64,000 bases of DNA from Streptococcus uberis (GCF_000785785.1 NZ_JRQN01000004.1:1-64000); one strand, 5' to 3'; counted from the stretch's first letter, positions 53,293 through 63,948 are shown. A program made the numbers and translations. Notes: a model not told the origin generated them from the letters alone.

Positions 53293-56200
53293 ATGAAAAA
53301 ACGTTTAGAAGAAATAAATTATCAAATAGTGGATAAAGTAGGGAGAAGACAAGACTTTAACTCACATTGGCGATTTCTTTATGGTGATTTTAAAGAATTG
53401 GAAAAGGTCGATTTTGATGATAGCTATGCACAAGAAATAACTCTACCACATGATTTTAGTCGGGATCAACCTTACACCAAAAATGGAGAAGCCGAAAGTG
53501 GTTATAAACTTGGTGGAATTGGTTGGTACCGAAAAGGATTTTGGATAGCACAGTCTCTTAAAGACTGTCGCATTTGTCTAACCGTTGAGGGAGCCTACTT
53601 GGAAAGTCAAGTATTTGTAAATGGTTGTTTAGTTGGAGAACATCTCAATGGCTATTTGGCCTTTACGTATGATATTAGTGATTTTGTTACTATCGGGGAT
53701 AAAAACACCATTGCTATTCGCTGCCATAACCCGATTCCAAATTCAAGGTGGTACTCCGGTTCAGGACTCTACCGTTCAGTGACACTCTCAGTAATCCCTT
53801 TCGACCATATCAAAGAAGAATCAGTACAGATTGATTGGACCAATCAAGAAGAAGTTGTGACAAGCCATCAGCCTTTACAGTTGGAAATATCTGGCACTTT
53901 ATCTGATTTAAAAGAGGTAGCAGATTTCAAAGACTATCAGTTAATGCTTGATATTTGGAGCTTAAATCGCTCAGGAAAGAGCGGTCGAAAACTTATTCAA
54001 GGATTGTATCCCTTAAAGGAAGCTATCAGAGATCACTCATTTCTACTATCACTCAATATAGTTGGTATTGAGCTCTGGTCACCAGAAACCCCTAACTTGT
54101 ATCAATTCAGGTTGTCTTTATTAATAAATCAAGATGTAAAAGATGACATAACAATCGAAACAGGCTTTCGAATGATTCAAAAGAAACCTAAGCGCGGACT
54201 ATACCTTAATGGACAAGCTTATAAACTAAAAGGTGTTTGTTTGCATCATGACCAAGGAGGTTTAGGAGCATGTGCCTATCCTGATGCAATTGAACGTCAA
54301 TTAGTGCTCCTAAAACAAATGGGAGCTAATGCCATTCGTTTGGCCCATAATCCAAGTGCTCGCATTATTAAAACCTTATCCGATAGACTTGGTTTCTTAG
54401 TGATTGAAGAAGCTTTTGATACCTGGTTATATGCAAAAAATGAGAATATATTTGATTTCTCAAGATACTTTACTCAGCCTCTAGGAAGGCAAAATTGTCA
54501 TTACTTGCAAGCTAAAGTAGATAGTCGCATGACATGGGGCCACTATATTTTACAAAATATGATTATCAAAAGTAGGCATCACCCTTCTATATTGGCTTGG
54601 TCTATCGGAAATGAATTATTGGAAGGCTTTTCTGGCGATGTGTCATCTTATCCAGAGATACTTAACCAATTACTGGAATGGGTATTAGAAGTTGACCGTC
54701 ATCATTTTATTACAATTGGTGATAATAAGGTGAAAGATCCTCAATTTGTCTGGTATAAGGTGATTGAAAAAATCATGGATAATCTGAGTCAAGTTGAGGG
54801 TAATCTGTCATTGATTGGTTTAAATTATGCTAAGGGTAAGGACTATGATTGCCTACAAGTCCAACACCCAACTTGGTTTTTATATGGTTCAGAAACAGTT
54901 TCAGCAGTCAATTCAAGATCAGTCTATCACCTTAAGCATCAAGAGCAAAGCACTTTGTATGAATTGACTTCTTATGATCAGTCGACAGTGGAATGGGGAG
55001 ATTTAGCAAGTCAGGCTTGGTATGATGTTATTACTAGAGACTTTGTCGCAGGTGAATTTGTTTGGACAGGGTTTGATTATCTAGGGGAGCCAACTCCTTG
55101 GAATAACATTGCTCCAGGTGTAACAGGAACATGGCCGTCACCCAAACACTCTTATTTTGGCATTATTGATACAGCAGGATTTCCAAAAGATTCTTATTAT
55201 TTCTACCAAAGCCAATGGGCAACACAAGCAACATGCTTACATCTGTTGCCCATTTGGGATGAAAAGGTCATTACTCAAACAGCAACAGGTCACGTTGACG
55301 TAGTTGTTTATAGTAATGCCGCAAGTGTCAGACTTTTCTTATTTGATCAAGATGGGCAGAAAAAAGACCTCGGAGAAAAGCATTTTTCAAAACGGGAAAC
55401 GACAAGTGGACACACTTATCAGATCCTTCAGCCCGAAGAAAATCACTCAATAAGTGGACAAAACTTATATCTTACTTGGCAAGTTCCTTTTATAAAGGGG
55501 CAACTAAAAGCAATTGCTTACGATGACAAAGGCCGAGTAATCTCTGAAACAACTGGTAGAAATCTTGTAAGAGGATTTGGTCCAGCACATCATTTACAAG
55601 TAAGAGAAGAGGCCATTTTAAGTGGTAATCAAAAAAGAAAATTACTGTATCTGGTCATCAATCTAATGGATAGAAATGACGAAATAGTCCTAACTGATGA
55701 TTGTCTGGTTCATGTTTCAGTCAGTGGTCCGGCTGAATTGATTGCTTTAGATAATGCAAATCCAATTGACCACAGTTTCTATAACGTGGCAGATAAGAAG
55801 ACTTTTAAAGGAAAACTGTTAGCTATTTTACGACTTAATGGCCAAGCAGGCCAAATAGAGGTCACTGTATCAAGTAAGGGTAAAACATCAGCTAAGTTTA
55901 ACAAACCAGTGAGAATTTTGGAAACTAGCCAATTAGCTATACCACCTCTTGCTAAACTATACCAGGAATTGGGACCTTTAAAATATGAACAAGGTGTCCT
56001 TTCTTTTGATGCTAAAACAAATGAGAACCAGTTTACGAAGTCAATTAATCCTGCCACTATTTCAAGTCAGCAAACCCTCAACTTACTTGTTAAGAGTGGT
56101 GATGATATTATCCTACCACAGTATTTTCAACCAGTGGCTACTAATGGGAAGTTGCTCTCCTTGGTGTTACCTATTCAGTGGGATTTTTCAAGAACAAAGG

Positions 56201-56616
56201 ATTCAACCTATTTTGGTCGTTCTGTCCATCTCAATCAAGAAGTTCACATTCAATTGACTGTCTATTTTAAAGGAGTTAGTTATCAGTTAAATCAAGATAT
56301 CAGTCAAATGGCCAAAACAGAGCTAGTTAAGACTGGCACGGGGGATAGTCTGTTGCGCTACCAGTATGATACTGTCCAAAATATTGCAGCAATCAGTCTT
56401 AATGACCCATCAAATCTAGAAGAAGACGTTTTTCTTCGTTTATATCTGTCAAAATCGCAGTGTTCTTATCATGTTAATTTAAAAGAACTCAATAAAAAAG
56501 GTTCCTATTACTATTTTGATAAAGCCTATCCAGCAATGATGGTTACGCTTCAGTTTGCGAAAGGAAAGAAAGTAAAGTCAGAACACATAGGTATATGGAC
56601 AGTAACAGCACTCTAA
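53293..56616 (+). CDS. GH2 beta-galactosidase, cytoplasmic
   Basis: A 1107-residue enzyme of the BgaA-like GH2 group, but without signal peptide or LPXTG anchor. The sugar-binding domain starts with RQDFNSHWRFLYGDF and GIGWYRKGFWI. The barrel has GVCLHHDQGGLGACAYPDA and the acid/base region AWSIGNELLEG (E441), with the nucleophile region LYGSETVSAVNSRS (E534). A conserved WTGFDYLGEPTPWNN follows, then C-terminal sandwich domains. It should remove terminal beta-galactose from imported N-glycan arms. A TTG at 53278 overlaps the regulator stop; the ATG at 53293 is preferred. It resembles SPy1586 of S. pyogenes. Confidence 0.9.
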   Translation: MKKRLEEINYQIVDKVGRRQDFNSHWRFLYGDFKELEKVDFDDSYAQEITLPHDFSRDQPYTKNGEAESGYKLGGIGWYRKGFWIAQSLKDCRICLTVEGAYLESQVFVNGCLVGEHLNGYLAFTYDISDFVTIGDKNTIAIRCHNPIPNSRWYSGSGLYRSVTLSVIPFDHIKEESVQIDWTNQEEVVTSHQPLQLEISGTLSDLKEVADFKDYQLMLDIWSLNRSGKSGRKLIQGLYPLKEAIRDHSFLLSLNIVGIELWSPETPNLYQFRLSLLINQDVKDDITIETGFRMIQKKPKRGLYLNGQAYKLKGVCLHHDQGGLGACAYPDAIERQLVLLKQMGANAIRLAHNPSARIIKTLSDRLGFLVIEEAFDTWLYAKNENIFDFSRYFTQPLGRQNCHYLQAKVDSRMTWGHYILQNMIIKSRHHPSILAWSIGNELLEGFSGDVSSYPEILNQLLEWVLEVDRHHFITIGDNKVKDPQFVWYKVIEKIMDNLSQVEGNLSLIGLNYAKGKDYDCLQVQHPTWFLYGSETVSAVNSRSVYHLKHQEQSTLYELTSYDQSTVEWGDLASQAWYDVITRDFVAGEFVWTGFDYLGEPTPWNNIAPGVTGTWPSPKHSYFGIIDTAGFPKDSYYFYQSQWATQATCLHLLPIWDEKVITQTATGHVDVVVYSNAASVRLFLFDQDGQKKDLGEKHFSKRETTSGHTYQILQPEENHSISGQNLYLTWQVPFIKGQLKAIAYDDKGRVISETTGRNLVRGFGPAHHLQVREEAILSGNQKRKLLYLVINLMDRNDEIVLTDDCLVHVSVSGPAELIALDNANPIDHSFYNVADKKTFKGKLLAILRLNGQAGQIEVTVSSKGKTSAKFNKPVRILETSQLAIPPLAKLYQELGPLKYEQGVLSFDAKTNENQFTKSINPATISSQQTLNLLVKSGDDIILPQYFQPVATNGKLLSLVLPIQWDFSRTKDSTYFGRSVHLNQEVHIQLTVYFKGVSYQLNQDISQMAKTELVKTGTGDSLLRYQYDTVQNIAAISLNDPSNLEEDVFLRLYLSKSQCSYHVNLKELNKKGSYYYFDKAYPAMMVTLQFAKGKKVKSEHIGIWTVTAL

Positions 56617-56646
56617 ATTGTAGTTACTAATGAGACAGAATTATCC

Positions 56647-56685
56647 TTTAAAACGCTAGATTTCTTAGGAATCTAGCGTTTTAAA
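56647..56685. terminator. terminator after the GH2 gene
   Basis: A 16-bp perfect stem TTTAAAACGCTAGATT with AATCTAGCGTTTTAAA and a 7-base loop. It ends the N-glycan cluster; the following 270 bases to the next promoter hold no gene. Confidence 0.8.
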
Positions 56686-56955
56686 AGCCCCTTTAGTAAT
56701 TTTAAGTTTTCAGCTGTTTAAATAATGCAGGATGACTATGTCAAAGAGTCTGTCACATTGGGGATTGGGGATATGATTAAATAATATAAATTTTGTTATT
56801 TTTTTAACTAATCATCTGAATCACAAAAAATAGGATATAATATAAGGGTATGTCAACTTTTGCTTTAGATATCATCACATTTCCCTTATCTATTAGTGTG
56901 TATCGAATGCTTAATAAGTGATTCAATATCAGCTAAGATATTAGGTTAAGATGGA

Positions 56956-56988
56956 TTGTATTGACATCATACAATGGCAATTTAAAAT
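56956..56988 (+). promoter_or_regulatory. promoter of the MFS-aroE pair with an overlapping inverted repeat
   Basis: TTGACA (56961-56966), 16 bases and TAAAAT (56983-56988). TTGTAT (56956-56961) and ATACAA (56969-56974) form an inverted repeat with 7 bases between, around the -35, a possible repressor site. No regulator gene is adjacent. Confidence 0.65.
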
Positions 56989-57009
56989 AAAATTAATAAA
57001 GGAGTATCC

Positions 57010-58239
57010 ATGAAAAATAAATTCTTACCGACAATTGGCTCATTATATGTCAATTATATTTTTCAAGGTATTGCAACAATTATCATTTCCCAAAACATGA
57101 GCTTATTCCAAGACAGATGGCATTCGTCAATTAGTCAAATTACTTTAGTCATCAGTGCTGTTGGATTTGGTCGGATTTTAAGTATCAATTTAGCAGGTCT
57201 CTTATCTGATGCCTTAGGCAGACGTAAAGCTGTTATTTTAGGGGCTCTCTCCTATGTCATTTTTTACTTAGGACTCGTCTTTTCTCCGTCATATCTTTTA
57301 GCATTTGTCTTTGCCATTTTTGCAGGAATTGGCAATTCATTTTTAGATACAGCGACCTATCCCACTGTGGTTGAGGCTTCAGAGAGTCATCAAAATAATG
57401 GGGCCTTAAGTGTCCTAAACAAGTCCTTTATCTCAATGGGGCAATTTTTACTCCCTATTATCACCAGTTTTCTAATTAAACAGCATTTATTCTTTGGCTG
57501 GACCTTCTTAGTCTCGGCTGGTCTACTTCTTGTGAATTGTCTCTTTTTAGCGCGTCTACCATTTCCTGCAATGTCTAGTGGCGAAAAAGCTAATAGCTTG
57601 CCGGCATCAAATTCTAAAGAGCACGTGACTGTCTCAGCTAATGGAGCTAAGTTTGCCATAGAAGGTATTTGTCTCCTTGTATTCTCACTGGTCTCAGTTT
57701 CCTTATTTAATATTTTTATCATTTGGGTGCCAACTTTTGCAGATCAAATAGTTGGAGTGTCTAAAACGAATAGTTTGATGTTTGTCAGTCTTTATAGCAT
57801 ATGTTCCTTTACCTCTGTCTTTTTAACCTCGGCTATTATCAAAAAGGGAGTTAATGTTGTTCACTTCATCATTACTTGTACAACCTTGACTGCTCTAGCC
57901 TTAATTACCATGTTAGTCTTACCAAATATGATAACCTTGATTTTAGCAACAGTTGCCATTGGCTTTTTTGCAGCAGGTGGGATTTGGCAACTTGGACTGG
58001 TTGTCCTTCTTGAATTTTTCCCAAATCACAGGGGTCGGATTACCAGCTATTACTCATTAGCAACCTCGCTTTCTGTTATGGCAATTCCATATCTTACGGG
58101 GATTCTTGCAGAAAAGAACATTGAGTTAGTTTTCGTTTTATTAGCCGCTTTGGCTATTTTAGGAAGCTTGGTTCAAATAATTGTTTCTTATCGCTACAAC
58201 AAGGTTTTTCATAGTAGCGCAGCTATTAACAACTTATAA
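57010..58239 (+). CDS. MFS transporter
   Basis: A 409-residue membrane transporter with about 12 hydrophobic segments. The MFS signature between segments 2 and 3 reads [24 protein letters not shown]. The 17-base spacing to the shikimate dehydrogenase homologue suggests that the substrate is shikimate, quinate or a related acid; this is context only. RBS is AAAGGAG. Confidence 0.88.
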   Translation: MKNKFLPTIGSLYVNYIFQGIATIIISQNMSLFQDRWHSSISQITLVISAVGFGRILSINLAGLLSDALGRRKAVILGALSYVIFYLGLVFSPSYLLAFVFAIFAGIGNSFLDTATYPTVVEASESHQNNGALSVLNKSFISMGQFLLPIITSFLIKQHLFFGWTFLVSAGLLLVNCLFLARLPFPAMSSGEKANSLPASNSKEHVTVSANGAKFAIEGICLLVFSLVSVSLFNIFIIWVPTFADQIVGVSKTNSLMFVSLYSICSFTSVFLTSAIIKKGVNVVHFIITCTTLTALALITMLVLPNMITLILATVAIGFFAAGGIWQLGLVVLLEFFPNHRGRITSYYSLATSLSVMAIPYLTGILAEKNIELVFVLLAALAILGSLVQIIVSYRYNKVFHSSAAINNL

Positions 58240-58256
58240 AAAGAAAGGGTCCGATC

Positions 58257-59138
58257 ATGTCAGAACGTTTATCCGGTCACACTTTATTGATTTCGTTGAT
58301 TGCCAATCCTATCCGTCACAGTTTATCTCCAAAAATGCATAATGAATCCTTTGCTAAACTTGGCTTAGATTATGCCTATCTGGCTTTTGAAGTTGATAAT
58401 GCTGAACTTGAAGATGCTGTGGCGGGTATTCGAGCATTAGGGATTCGAGGCTCCAATGTTTCCATGCCAAACAAACAGACCATTATTCCCTATTTGGATG
58501 AACTGTCGCCAGCAGCTGAGCTAGTTGGTGCTGTTAATACAGTTGTGAATAAAGACGGAAAAGGTCATCTTGTTGGCTACATTACGGATGGAACGGGGGC
58601 AGTTCGTGCCCTAGCAGAAGAAGGTGTTGACATCAAGGATCAAATCATTACCTTGGCAGGAGCAGGCGGGGCAGGAACTGCCATTGCTGTGCAACTAGGA
58701 CTTGATGGCGCAAAAGAAGTGCATATCTTCAACCAACAAGATCAGTTCTTTGCTAATGCGGATAAAACGGTTGACAAGATTAATCAAATGACTCAAACCA
58801 AGGTCACACTTAGTGATATAGCAGATCAAGTAGCTTTTAAGGAATCTATCGCGAAATCAAGTATTTATATTGATGCAACTGGCGTTGGGATGAAACCATT
58901 GGAGAAGCAAAGCTTGATAACTGATCCGCAAGTGATCCGGCCTGATTTAGTTGTTTTTGATGTCGTTTATAGCCCTGCTGAGACTGAATTACTCAAGTTT
59001 GCCAAAAAACATGGTGCTAAAAAAGCTATCAATGGATTGGGCATGATGCTCTATCAAGGAGCAGAAGCCTTCAAGTTATTTACTGGCGAAGATATGCCAG
59101 TTGATTATATCCGTGACTTGCTCTTTTGCGACAATTAA
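58257..59138 (+). CDS. shikimate/quinate dehydrogenase family protein (AroE paralogue)
   Basis: A 293-residue NAD(P) enzyme. The substrate-binding start is [23 protein letters not shown], the catalytic-lysine region is [18 protein letters not shown] (K73), and the Rossmann motif is [16 protein letters not shown] separate MFS gene in the same unit and the location away from an aro operon point to a YdiB-like quinate/shikimate dehydrogenase role rather than the biosynthetic AroE. A comparable pair lies beside the glycan cluster in S. pyogenes as I recall it. RBS is GAAAGGGT. Confidence 0.88.
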   Translation: MSERLSGHTLLISLIANPIRHSLSPKMHNESFAKLGLDYAYLAFEVDNAELEDAVAGIRALGIRGSNVSMPNKQTIIPYLDELSPAAELVGAVNTVVNKDGKGHLVGYITDGTGAVRALAEEGVDIKDQIITLAGAGGAGTAIAVQLGLDGAKEVHIFNQQDQFFANADKTVDKINQMTQTKVTLSDIADQVAFKESIAKSSIYIDATGVGMKPLEKQSLITDPQVIRPDLVVFDVVYSPAETELLKFAKKHGAKKAINGLGMMLYQGAEAFKLFTGEDMPVDYIRDLLFCDN

Positions 59139-59240
59139 GTCAGAACTCATTTTCTTAAGCATTATATCCTCTGGCTATACAAATCAAACGATCAGTTTAT
59201 TTTAAGCATCCTAGGTTAAACTTTTTGTTATAGCATCACT

Positions 59241-59274
59241 AAAGAATAAATGCTATGGCATTTATTCTTTTTTT
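59241..59274 (+). terminator. terminator after the MFS-aroE pair
   Basis: AAAGAATAAATGC (59241-59253) pairs GCATTTATTCTTT (59258-59270) around TATG, followed by four more T residues. It lies 102 bases after the stop. Confidence 0.8.
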
Positions 59275-59327
59275 CTGATATGCTTATTACTGTTGACTAT
59301 TTAAAAAATACAAATAAAAGGATGCTT

Positions 59328-59936
59328 ATGTTTACCAATTTTATTAACTTGATTTTAACTCAGTATGGGATTTATGCCTTTCTGATCATTTTCTTAATTA
59401 TTTTTGTAGAAACGGGCTTGGTTTTCTTTCCCTTTTTACCAGGAGATTCTCTGCTTTTTATGACTGGGGCTTTTATTGCAAAAAGTGCTTATAATCCAAT
59501 TCCTTTTCTCATTATTCTTGCTATTGCAGCAATATTGGGAGATTTTGTGAATTATACTTTAGGTAGAAAATATGGCTTGGCTTTGAGAAAAGTTCCCTTC
59601 TTTGGGAAATTTATTAAGGATAGTCATATTACTGAGACAGAGCATTTCTTCCAAAAGTATGGTAATATTGCTATTTCTTTAGGCCGTTTTGTTCCTATTG
59701 TTAGAACTTTTATTCCGTTTATCTCAGGAATAGGTAAAATGGATCCCAAGAAATTTTTCATCTTTAACTGCATTGGAGGTTTATCTTGGGTCATCATTGG
59801 TATTTTATCTGGCTTCTTCTTTGGCAGTATACCATTTGTCAAAGCTCACTTTGAGTTGATTATGTTAGCTATCGTCTTCGTCTCAGTACTTCCGATTATT
59901 TTCATGGTCATCAAACGCCAAATCAATAAAGCATAG
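59328..59936 (+). CDS. DedA family membrane protein
   Basis: A 202-residue membrane protein of the DedA/SNARE-associated group, linked to lipid flipping and envelope homeostasis. Motifs are FVETGLVFFPFLPGDSLLFMTGAF, GDFVNYTLGRKYG and the conserved GRFVPIVRTFIPFISGIGKM. A frame continues upstream to 59250 but starts inside the terminator; the ATG at 59328 has AAAAGG before it and matches the family start. A single gene with its own terminator. Confidence 0.9.
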   Translation: MFTNFINLILTQYGIYAFLIIFLIIFVETGLVFFPFLPGDSLLFMTGAFIAKSAYNPIPFLIILAIAAILGDFVNYTLGRKYGLALRKVPFFGKFIKDSHITETEHFFQKYGNIAISLGRFVPIVRTFIPFISGIGKMDPKKFFIFNCIGGLSWVIIGILSGFFFGSIPFVKAHFELIMLAIVFVSVLPIIFMVIKRQINKA

Positions 59937-59940
59937 CAAA

Positions 59941-59962
59941 AAAAGAGGTTGCCCTCTTTTTT
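59941..59962 (+). terminator. terminator of the DedA gene
   Basis: AAAAGAGG pairs CCTCTTTT around TTGC, with T residues on the 3' side. It lies 4 bases after the stop codon. Confidence 0.85.
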
Positions 59963-60115
59963 ATTATTCTTTTAAATCACGAAAATCAAACTTTTGAACT
60001 CATTTGATGGGACAAAAGACTATATATCAATCAGTTAAGGGAATTATTAAAACAGCATAAAGTTATTGTATCTTTATTTTAATTCAATAATTTGCATCGC
60101 GTTAACAAAATTGAA

Positions 60116-60145
60116 TTGATAAGAGGTGCTTAATTATTTTATGAT
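60116..60145 (+). promoter_or_regulatory. promoter of the C5a-peptidase-like gene
   Basis: TTGATA (60116-60121), 18 bases and TATGAT (60140-60145), 31 bases before the GTG start. The surrounding AT-rich DNA includes ATT-rich tracts of the kind CovR binds, but I cannot assign a site. Confidence 0.5.
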
Positions 60146-60175
60146 AATAGTAATGATTAAAATGGAGGATTTTTC

Positions 60176-63100
60176 GTGAATAAGAATCACATAAAATATG
60201 GAAAATTTGGAATATCACTTGTTGCTGCAAGTGTTCTTTTATTGTATACAGGAACGGTTAGAGCAGACGACCCTTTAGATTATCCTTCGGAAGTGATACA
60301 AAAAGGAAGTGACTCATTGTCGGAGTCAAATTTGCAAACAACACATTCACAACAAAGCGACTTAACAGATGCGAATCAAACCACTGAAAGAGAAGTGAGC
60401 AATCATTTAGAAGAATCACCAGTTGCTTCAGATTCAGATAAGTTAGGCAGTATTGGTGATGACTTGGGCAGTTTTGAAGAGAAACCTTCGAGACAAGTGC
60501 AAACTAAATCCAAAGACTATTCAGATCTTCCAGAAGCATATAAAAAAGAAGTTACTGGCATAGAAAACTCGCTTCTTGCACTCAATGACCCAACAAAGGT
60601 TAAAGAGTTACAAAAAGAAACAAAAAATGGTTTGGGAACACTCGTTTCAGTCATTGATGTTGGTTTTGATATCTATCATTCTGCGTTTAAACTAGACAAA
60701 GGAACAGATTCATCTAAACTCGCTGTTCAAAAAGAGGGATTTGAAAAACTCAAAGAGAAAGAAAACATTGATTATGGGCAATGGATAAATGATAAAATTG
60801 TATTTGCTTACGATTATAGTAATCAAATTAACATTTTGGGGCCAATTGATAAATCAGCTATTAATCCAAAGGAAATTGAACATATTAATCACGGAACTCA
60901 CGTAGCGGGAATTGTTGCAGCAAATAGTGAAAAAATAGCTTACAATAACTTCTTTGTAAATGGTATGGCACCTAATGCTCAACTTATGTTGATGCGAGTT
61001 TCTCCCTTAGCAAAAAACACTACTAATAATAAAGATAAATTTGCAAAGGCATATGCAAATGCTATTAAGGACTCTGTACGATTAGGTGCTAAAACAGTTA
61101 ATATGAGCTTTGGTCGGTCAGCAGATTCATGGCTAGCGTTACATTCAGATGTGAAGGAAGCCATTCAATTAGCTAAAGAACATGGCGTTCTATTAGTTGC
61201 GGCAGTGGGAAATGATGGTGCTTTTGGGAAAGGATTTGACAATCCATATTCCAAAAATCCTGATTTTGGTCAGATTAGTAGTCCTGCTATTTCCAATGAT
61301 ATTTTAAGTGTAGGTGGTTACGACTCCAAAAAATCAGTTAGTCAAGTAGCCAGTGTTAATTCTGATGGAAAAGAGTGGAAGCTTCCTTTATTATCATCAA
61401 AAGCTTTCGATAAAGATAAAGAGTATAACATTGTATTTGTAAATACTGGTAGTGAGCAAGATTTGGTAGGGCAAGATCTCAATGGGAAAATTGCTTTAAT
61501 AAAACGGACAGGATCTGTAGGATTAGCTGATTTTAGACCTACACTTGAGCGACTAAAAAAAATTGGTGCAAGTGGTATACTGGTTGCAAATAATCGAGAA
61601 CACCAAAGTAACATGTTAATTCCCTATACAGATGTCCCACTAGGCTTTATTAGTTTTGTAGATGGCCAAAAATTAGTAGAAGCTAACAATAGTCAGATTC
61701 GTTTTCCTCATAAATTTGAAGTAATTGACAATGCAGGGGGCGACCGTATGATGGTAGAATCAAGTTGGGGATTAAATGCAGAAGGACAAATAAAACCAGA
61801 TATTGTAGCACCTGGTTTTGAAATTTTATCAACCATTTCTAAAGATACATACGAAACATTATCTGGTACAAGTATGTCCACTCCTCATGTTTCCGGGATA
61901 ATGGCCATGTTACAGGCCCAATTGGCTAATAAGTATGCAAGTCTTAACTTATCACCTGAAAAACAATTGGAGTTGACGAAACATATTGTGATGAGTTCTG
62001 CAAGAACCTTATTCAATCCTGAAGCAAAAGCATATTACTCTCCTCGTCAACAAGGAGCTGGGGCTATTGATGCAGACAAAGCCTTCAAGGCGGAATATTA
62101 TCTAACGTCTGAGGATAATCAAGCAAAAGTAAATCTTGGTAAAGTAACAGATTTGCTTACATTTGTAGTCAGAATTCATAATCTGAAACAAACAAAGAGT
62201 GAACTTTACTATCAAACCAATCTTTTAACGGATCAAGTTAAAGAGGGGAAATTTGCGTTGCAATCGAGGTCTTTAAAGGATAGCGAATGGAAAAAAGTGA
62301 CCGTTTCAGGACCATATACTGACCTTACTCTTACAATTGATGCTAGTGACTATACTGAAGAGCTTTTGAAACAAATGCCAAACGGCTATTTCTTAGATGG
62401 TTTTGTACGTTTCAAAAAAGGAAGTCAGGATAGTCAAGAATTAATGAGTATCCCCTTCCTTGCATATAGAGGAGATTTTGCGAATTTACCAGCCCTAGAG
62501 GATCCCATCTATAGCCAAATGAAAGATGGTACTTTTTATGAAAAGACGGTAAAAGATGGTTTAGAGAATCAATTAGACTATGAAAGTTCAATTGGTGGTT
62601 TTGGGGAAGAAGTAAAAACGAAAAATAACTATACTGCTTTAGTAACTCAAGTGACACCATGGTTTTTAGCTAATGTTTTAAAAGAGGGAATTGATCCCTT
62701 TGAGAGTGCTTATAGCGAGGAGTTACCTAAGGATATTGTATTGGGAACATATGCAAAAAGTCTTGACGAAGAAGAACACTTTACATTAGATCTGGATCAA
62801 GATGGAAAACCTTACTTTGCTATTTCTCCAAATGGAGATAATAATTTTGATTACCTCACACCTCAAGCAACATTCCTGAGAAATGTTAAGACTATTTATG
62901 CTCTTGTTTTGAATGAAAAAGGAGAAGTTGTTTGGAAGAGTGACCAAGTAGATACCTACTCAAAGAACTATGCACAAGCTGAAGGTCATCACAAGATGGA
63001 AAAATTAGTTTGGAATGGTAAAAATCAACTAGGTGAGAAAGTTAAAGATGGCCTATACACTTACCGTATCCTTTATACGCCTGTTGTAGAAGGGGCACTA

Positions 63101-63853
63101 GAACAACATAAAGAATTTAATGTTATGGTAAGTACGCAGACACCAGATCTACCTAAAAGTGCTCATTATGATGAGAAAACTGGAATTGTGACGGTAGGTC
63201 AAATAGATTCTAAAAAATTAGTTCCGCATTACCGTACTTTTATCGCTTTTGATTATGATCAAAAGGGAGATAGTGAAATGGGTGATGGTATGACTTATAA
63301 ATTTACGAAGTACTTTTTTGCTAATGAAAATGGTCAGATAATACTTCCTAAAGAAGTGACATCAGATGATAACAGTGTGACTGCTTTAGTTAGTTTGGAT
63401 AAATTGACTTTAGTTGTTGAAGATAAGGCGGGGAACTTTAATAGTATTTTGCTAACTGACTTGCTTAATGCAACAAAAACAAAGCAAACTGAACAAGAAA
63501 AGTTGCAAGAAGACAAAAAAGAAGAGCAGCAATTAGAAATGGACTCTAACCACGCTAATTCATCTGCTCATAAACCCTTACAAGAGTTTATTGCTGACAA
63601 AAAAGTCAATAGCCCTTTGGAAAAAATGGGACGGCCACTTAAAGAGTTGACAGATGACAAGAAGGAAGACACGGTCAATAACTTGGCTCAAAAACCTGTC
63701 AAAGTCCTATCAAACATAAAGTCTAATTTACCAGAAACAGGACATAAAGACAGACAATTTGGTGTGATTGTGGCAAGCATACTCTTAGTCCTAGTCTCTC
63801 TATTTTGGGGTAATAAAAAAAGAAAAACATCAGTGACTAAAGATATAAAATAG
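60176..63853 (+). CDS. C5a-peptidase-like subtilase, LPXTG wall-anchored
   Basis: A 1225-residue cell-envelope serine protease of the ScpA/ScpB/ScpI group, which cleave complement C5a and block neutrophil recruitment. It has a signal peptide (FGISLVAASVLLLYTGTVRA), a polar pro-region (about 30-135) and an S8 domain. The triad is D161 (SVIDVGFD), H239 (NHGTHVAG) and S566 (SGTSMSTPHVSG), with oxyanion N346 (AVGNDGAFG). A PA domain inserts at about 415-510, followed by Fn3-like domains and a C-terminal repeat-poor stalk. LPETG is at 1185-1189 with a hydrophobic tail and KKRK. Start is GTG, with GGAGG 8-9 bases before it. C5a as substrate is inferred from family. Confidence 0.92.
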   Translation: MNKNHIKYGKFGISLVAASVLLLYTGTVRADDPLDYPSEVIQKGSDSLSESNLQTTHSQQSDLTDANQTTEREVSNHLEESPVASDSDKLGSIGDDLGSFEEKPSRQVQTKSKDYSDLPEAYKKEVTGIENSLLALNDPTKVKELQKETKNGLGTLVSVIDVGFDIYHSAFKLDKGTDSSKLAVQKEGFEKLKEKENIDYGQWINDKIVFAYDYSNQINILGPIDKSAINPKEIEHINHGTHVAGIVAANSEKIAYNNFFVNGMAPNAQLMLMRVSPLAKNTTNNKDKFAKAYANAIKDSVRLGAKTVNMSFGRSADSWLALHSDVKEAIQLAKEHGVLLVAAVGNDGAFGKGFDNPYSKNPDFGQISSPAISNDILSVGGYDSKKSVSQVASVNSDGKEWKLPLLSSKAFDKDKEYNIVFVNTGSEQDLVGQDLNGKIALIKRTGSVGLADFRPTLERLKKIGASGILVANNREHQSNMLIPYTDVPLGFISFVDGQKLVEANNSQIRFPHKFEVIDNAGGDRMMVESSWGLNAEGQIKPDIVAPGFEILSTISKDTYETLSGTSMSTPHVSGIMAMLQAQLANKYASLNLSPEKQLELTKHIVMSSARTLFNPEAKAYYSPRQQGAGAIDADKAFKAEYYLTSEDNQAKVNLGKVTDLLTFVVRIHNLKQTKSELYYQTNLLTDQVKEGKFALQSRSLKDSEWKKVTVSGPYTDLTLTIDASDYTEELLKQMPNGYFLDGFVRFKKGSQDSQELMSIPFLAYRGDFANLPALEDPIYSQMKDGTFYEKTVKDGLENQLDYESSIGGFGEEVKTKNNYTALVTQVTPWFLANVLKEGIDPFESAYSEELPKDIVLGTYAKSLDEEEHFTLDLDQDGKPYFAISPNGDNNFDYLTPQATFLRNVKTIYALVLNEKGEVVWKSDQVDTYSKNYAQAEGHHKMEKLVWNGKNQLGEKVKDGLYTYRILYTPVVEGALEQHKEFNVMVSTQTPDLPKSAHYDEKTGIVTVGQIDSKKLVPHYRTFIAFDYDQKGDSEMGDGMTYKFTKYFFANENGQIILPKEVTSDDNSVTALVSLDKLTLVVEDKAGNFNSILLTDLLNATKTKQTEQEKLQEDKKEEQQLEMDSNHANSSAHKPLQEFIADKKVNSPLEKMGRPLKELTDDKKEDTVNNLAQKPVKVLSNIKSNLPETGHKDRQFGVIVASILLVLVSLFWGNKKRKTSVTKDIK

Positions 63854-63900
63854 CATTTTAGATAGTAAATAAATAAAAATAAAACCTTAACCGAAATAAG

Positions 63901-63948
63901 CAAACCAGTTAATTACCTGTACTTCAGATAATTGACTGGTTTGTTTTT
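63901..63948 (+). terminator. terminator after the C5a-peptidase-like gene
   Basis: CAAACCAGTTAATTA (63901-63915) pairs TAATTGACTGGTTTG (63929-63943) with one wobble pair, followed by TTTTT. The last 50 bases of the window hold no further feature. Confidence 0.85.

Noticed and set aside
60086-60106. cre-like sequence around TTTGCATCGCGTTAACA
   Set aside because: Only the right half (CGTTAACA) fits the consensus; the left half does not, so I do not call catabolite control for the C5a-peptidase gene.
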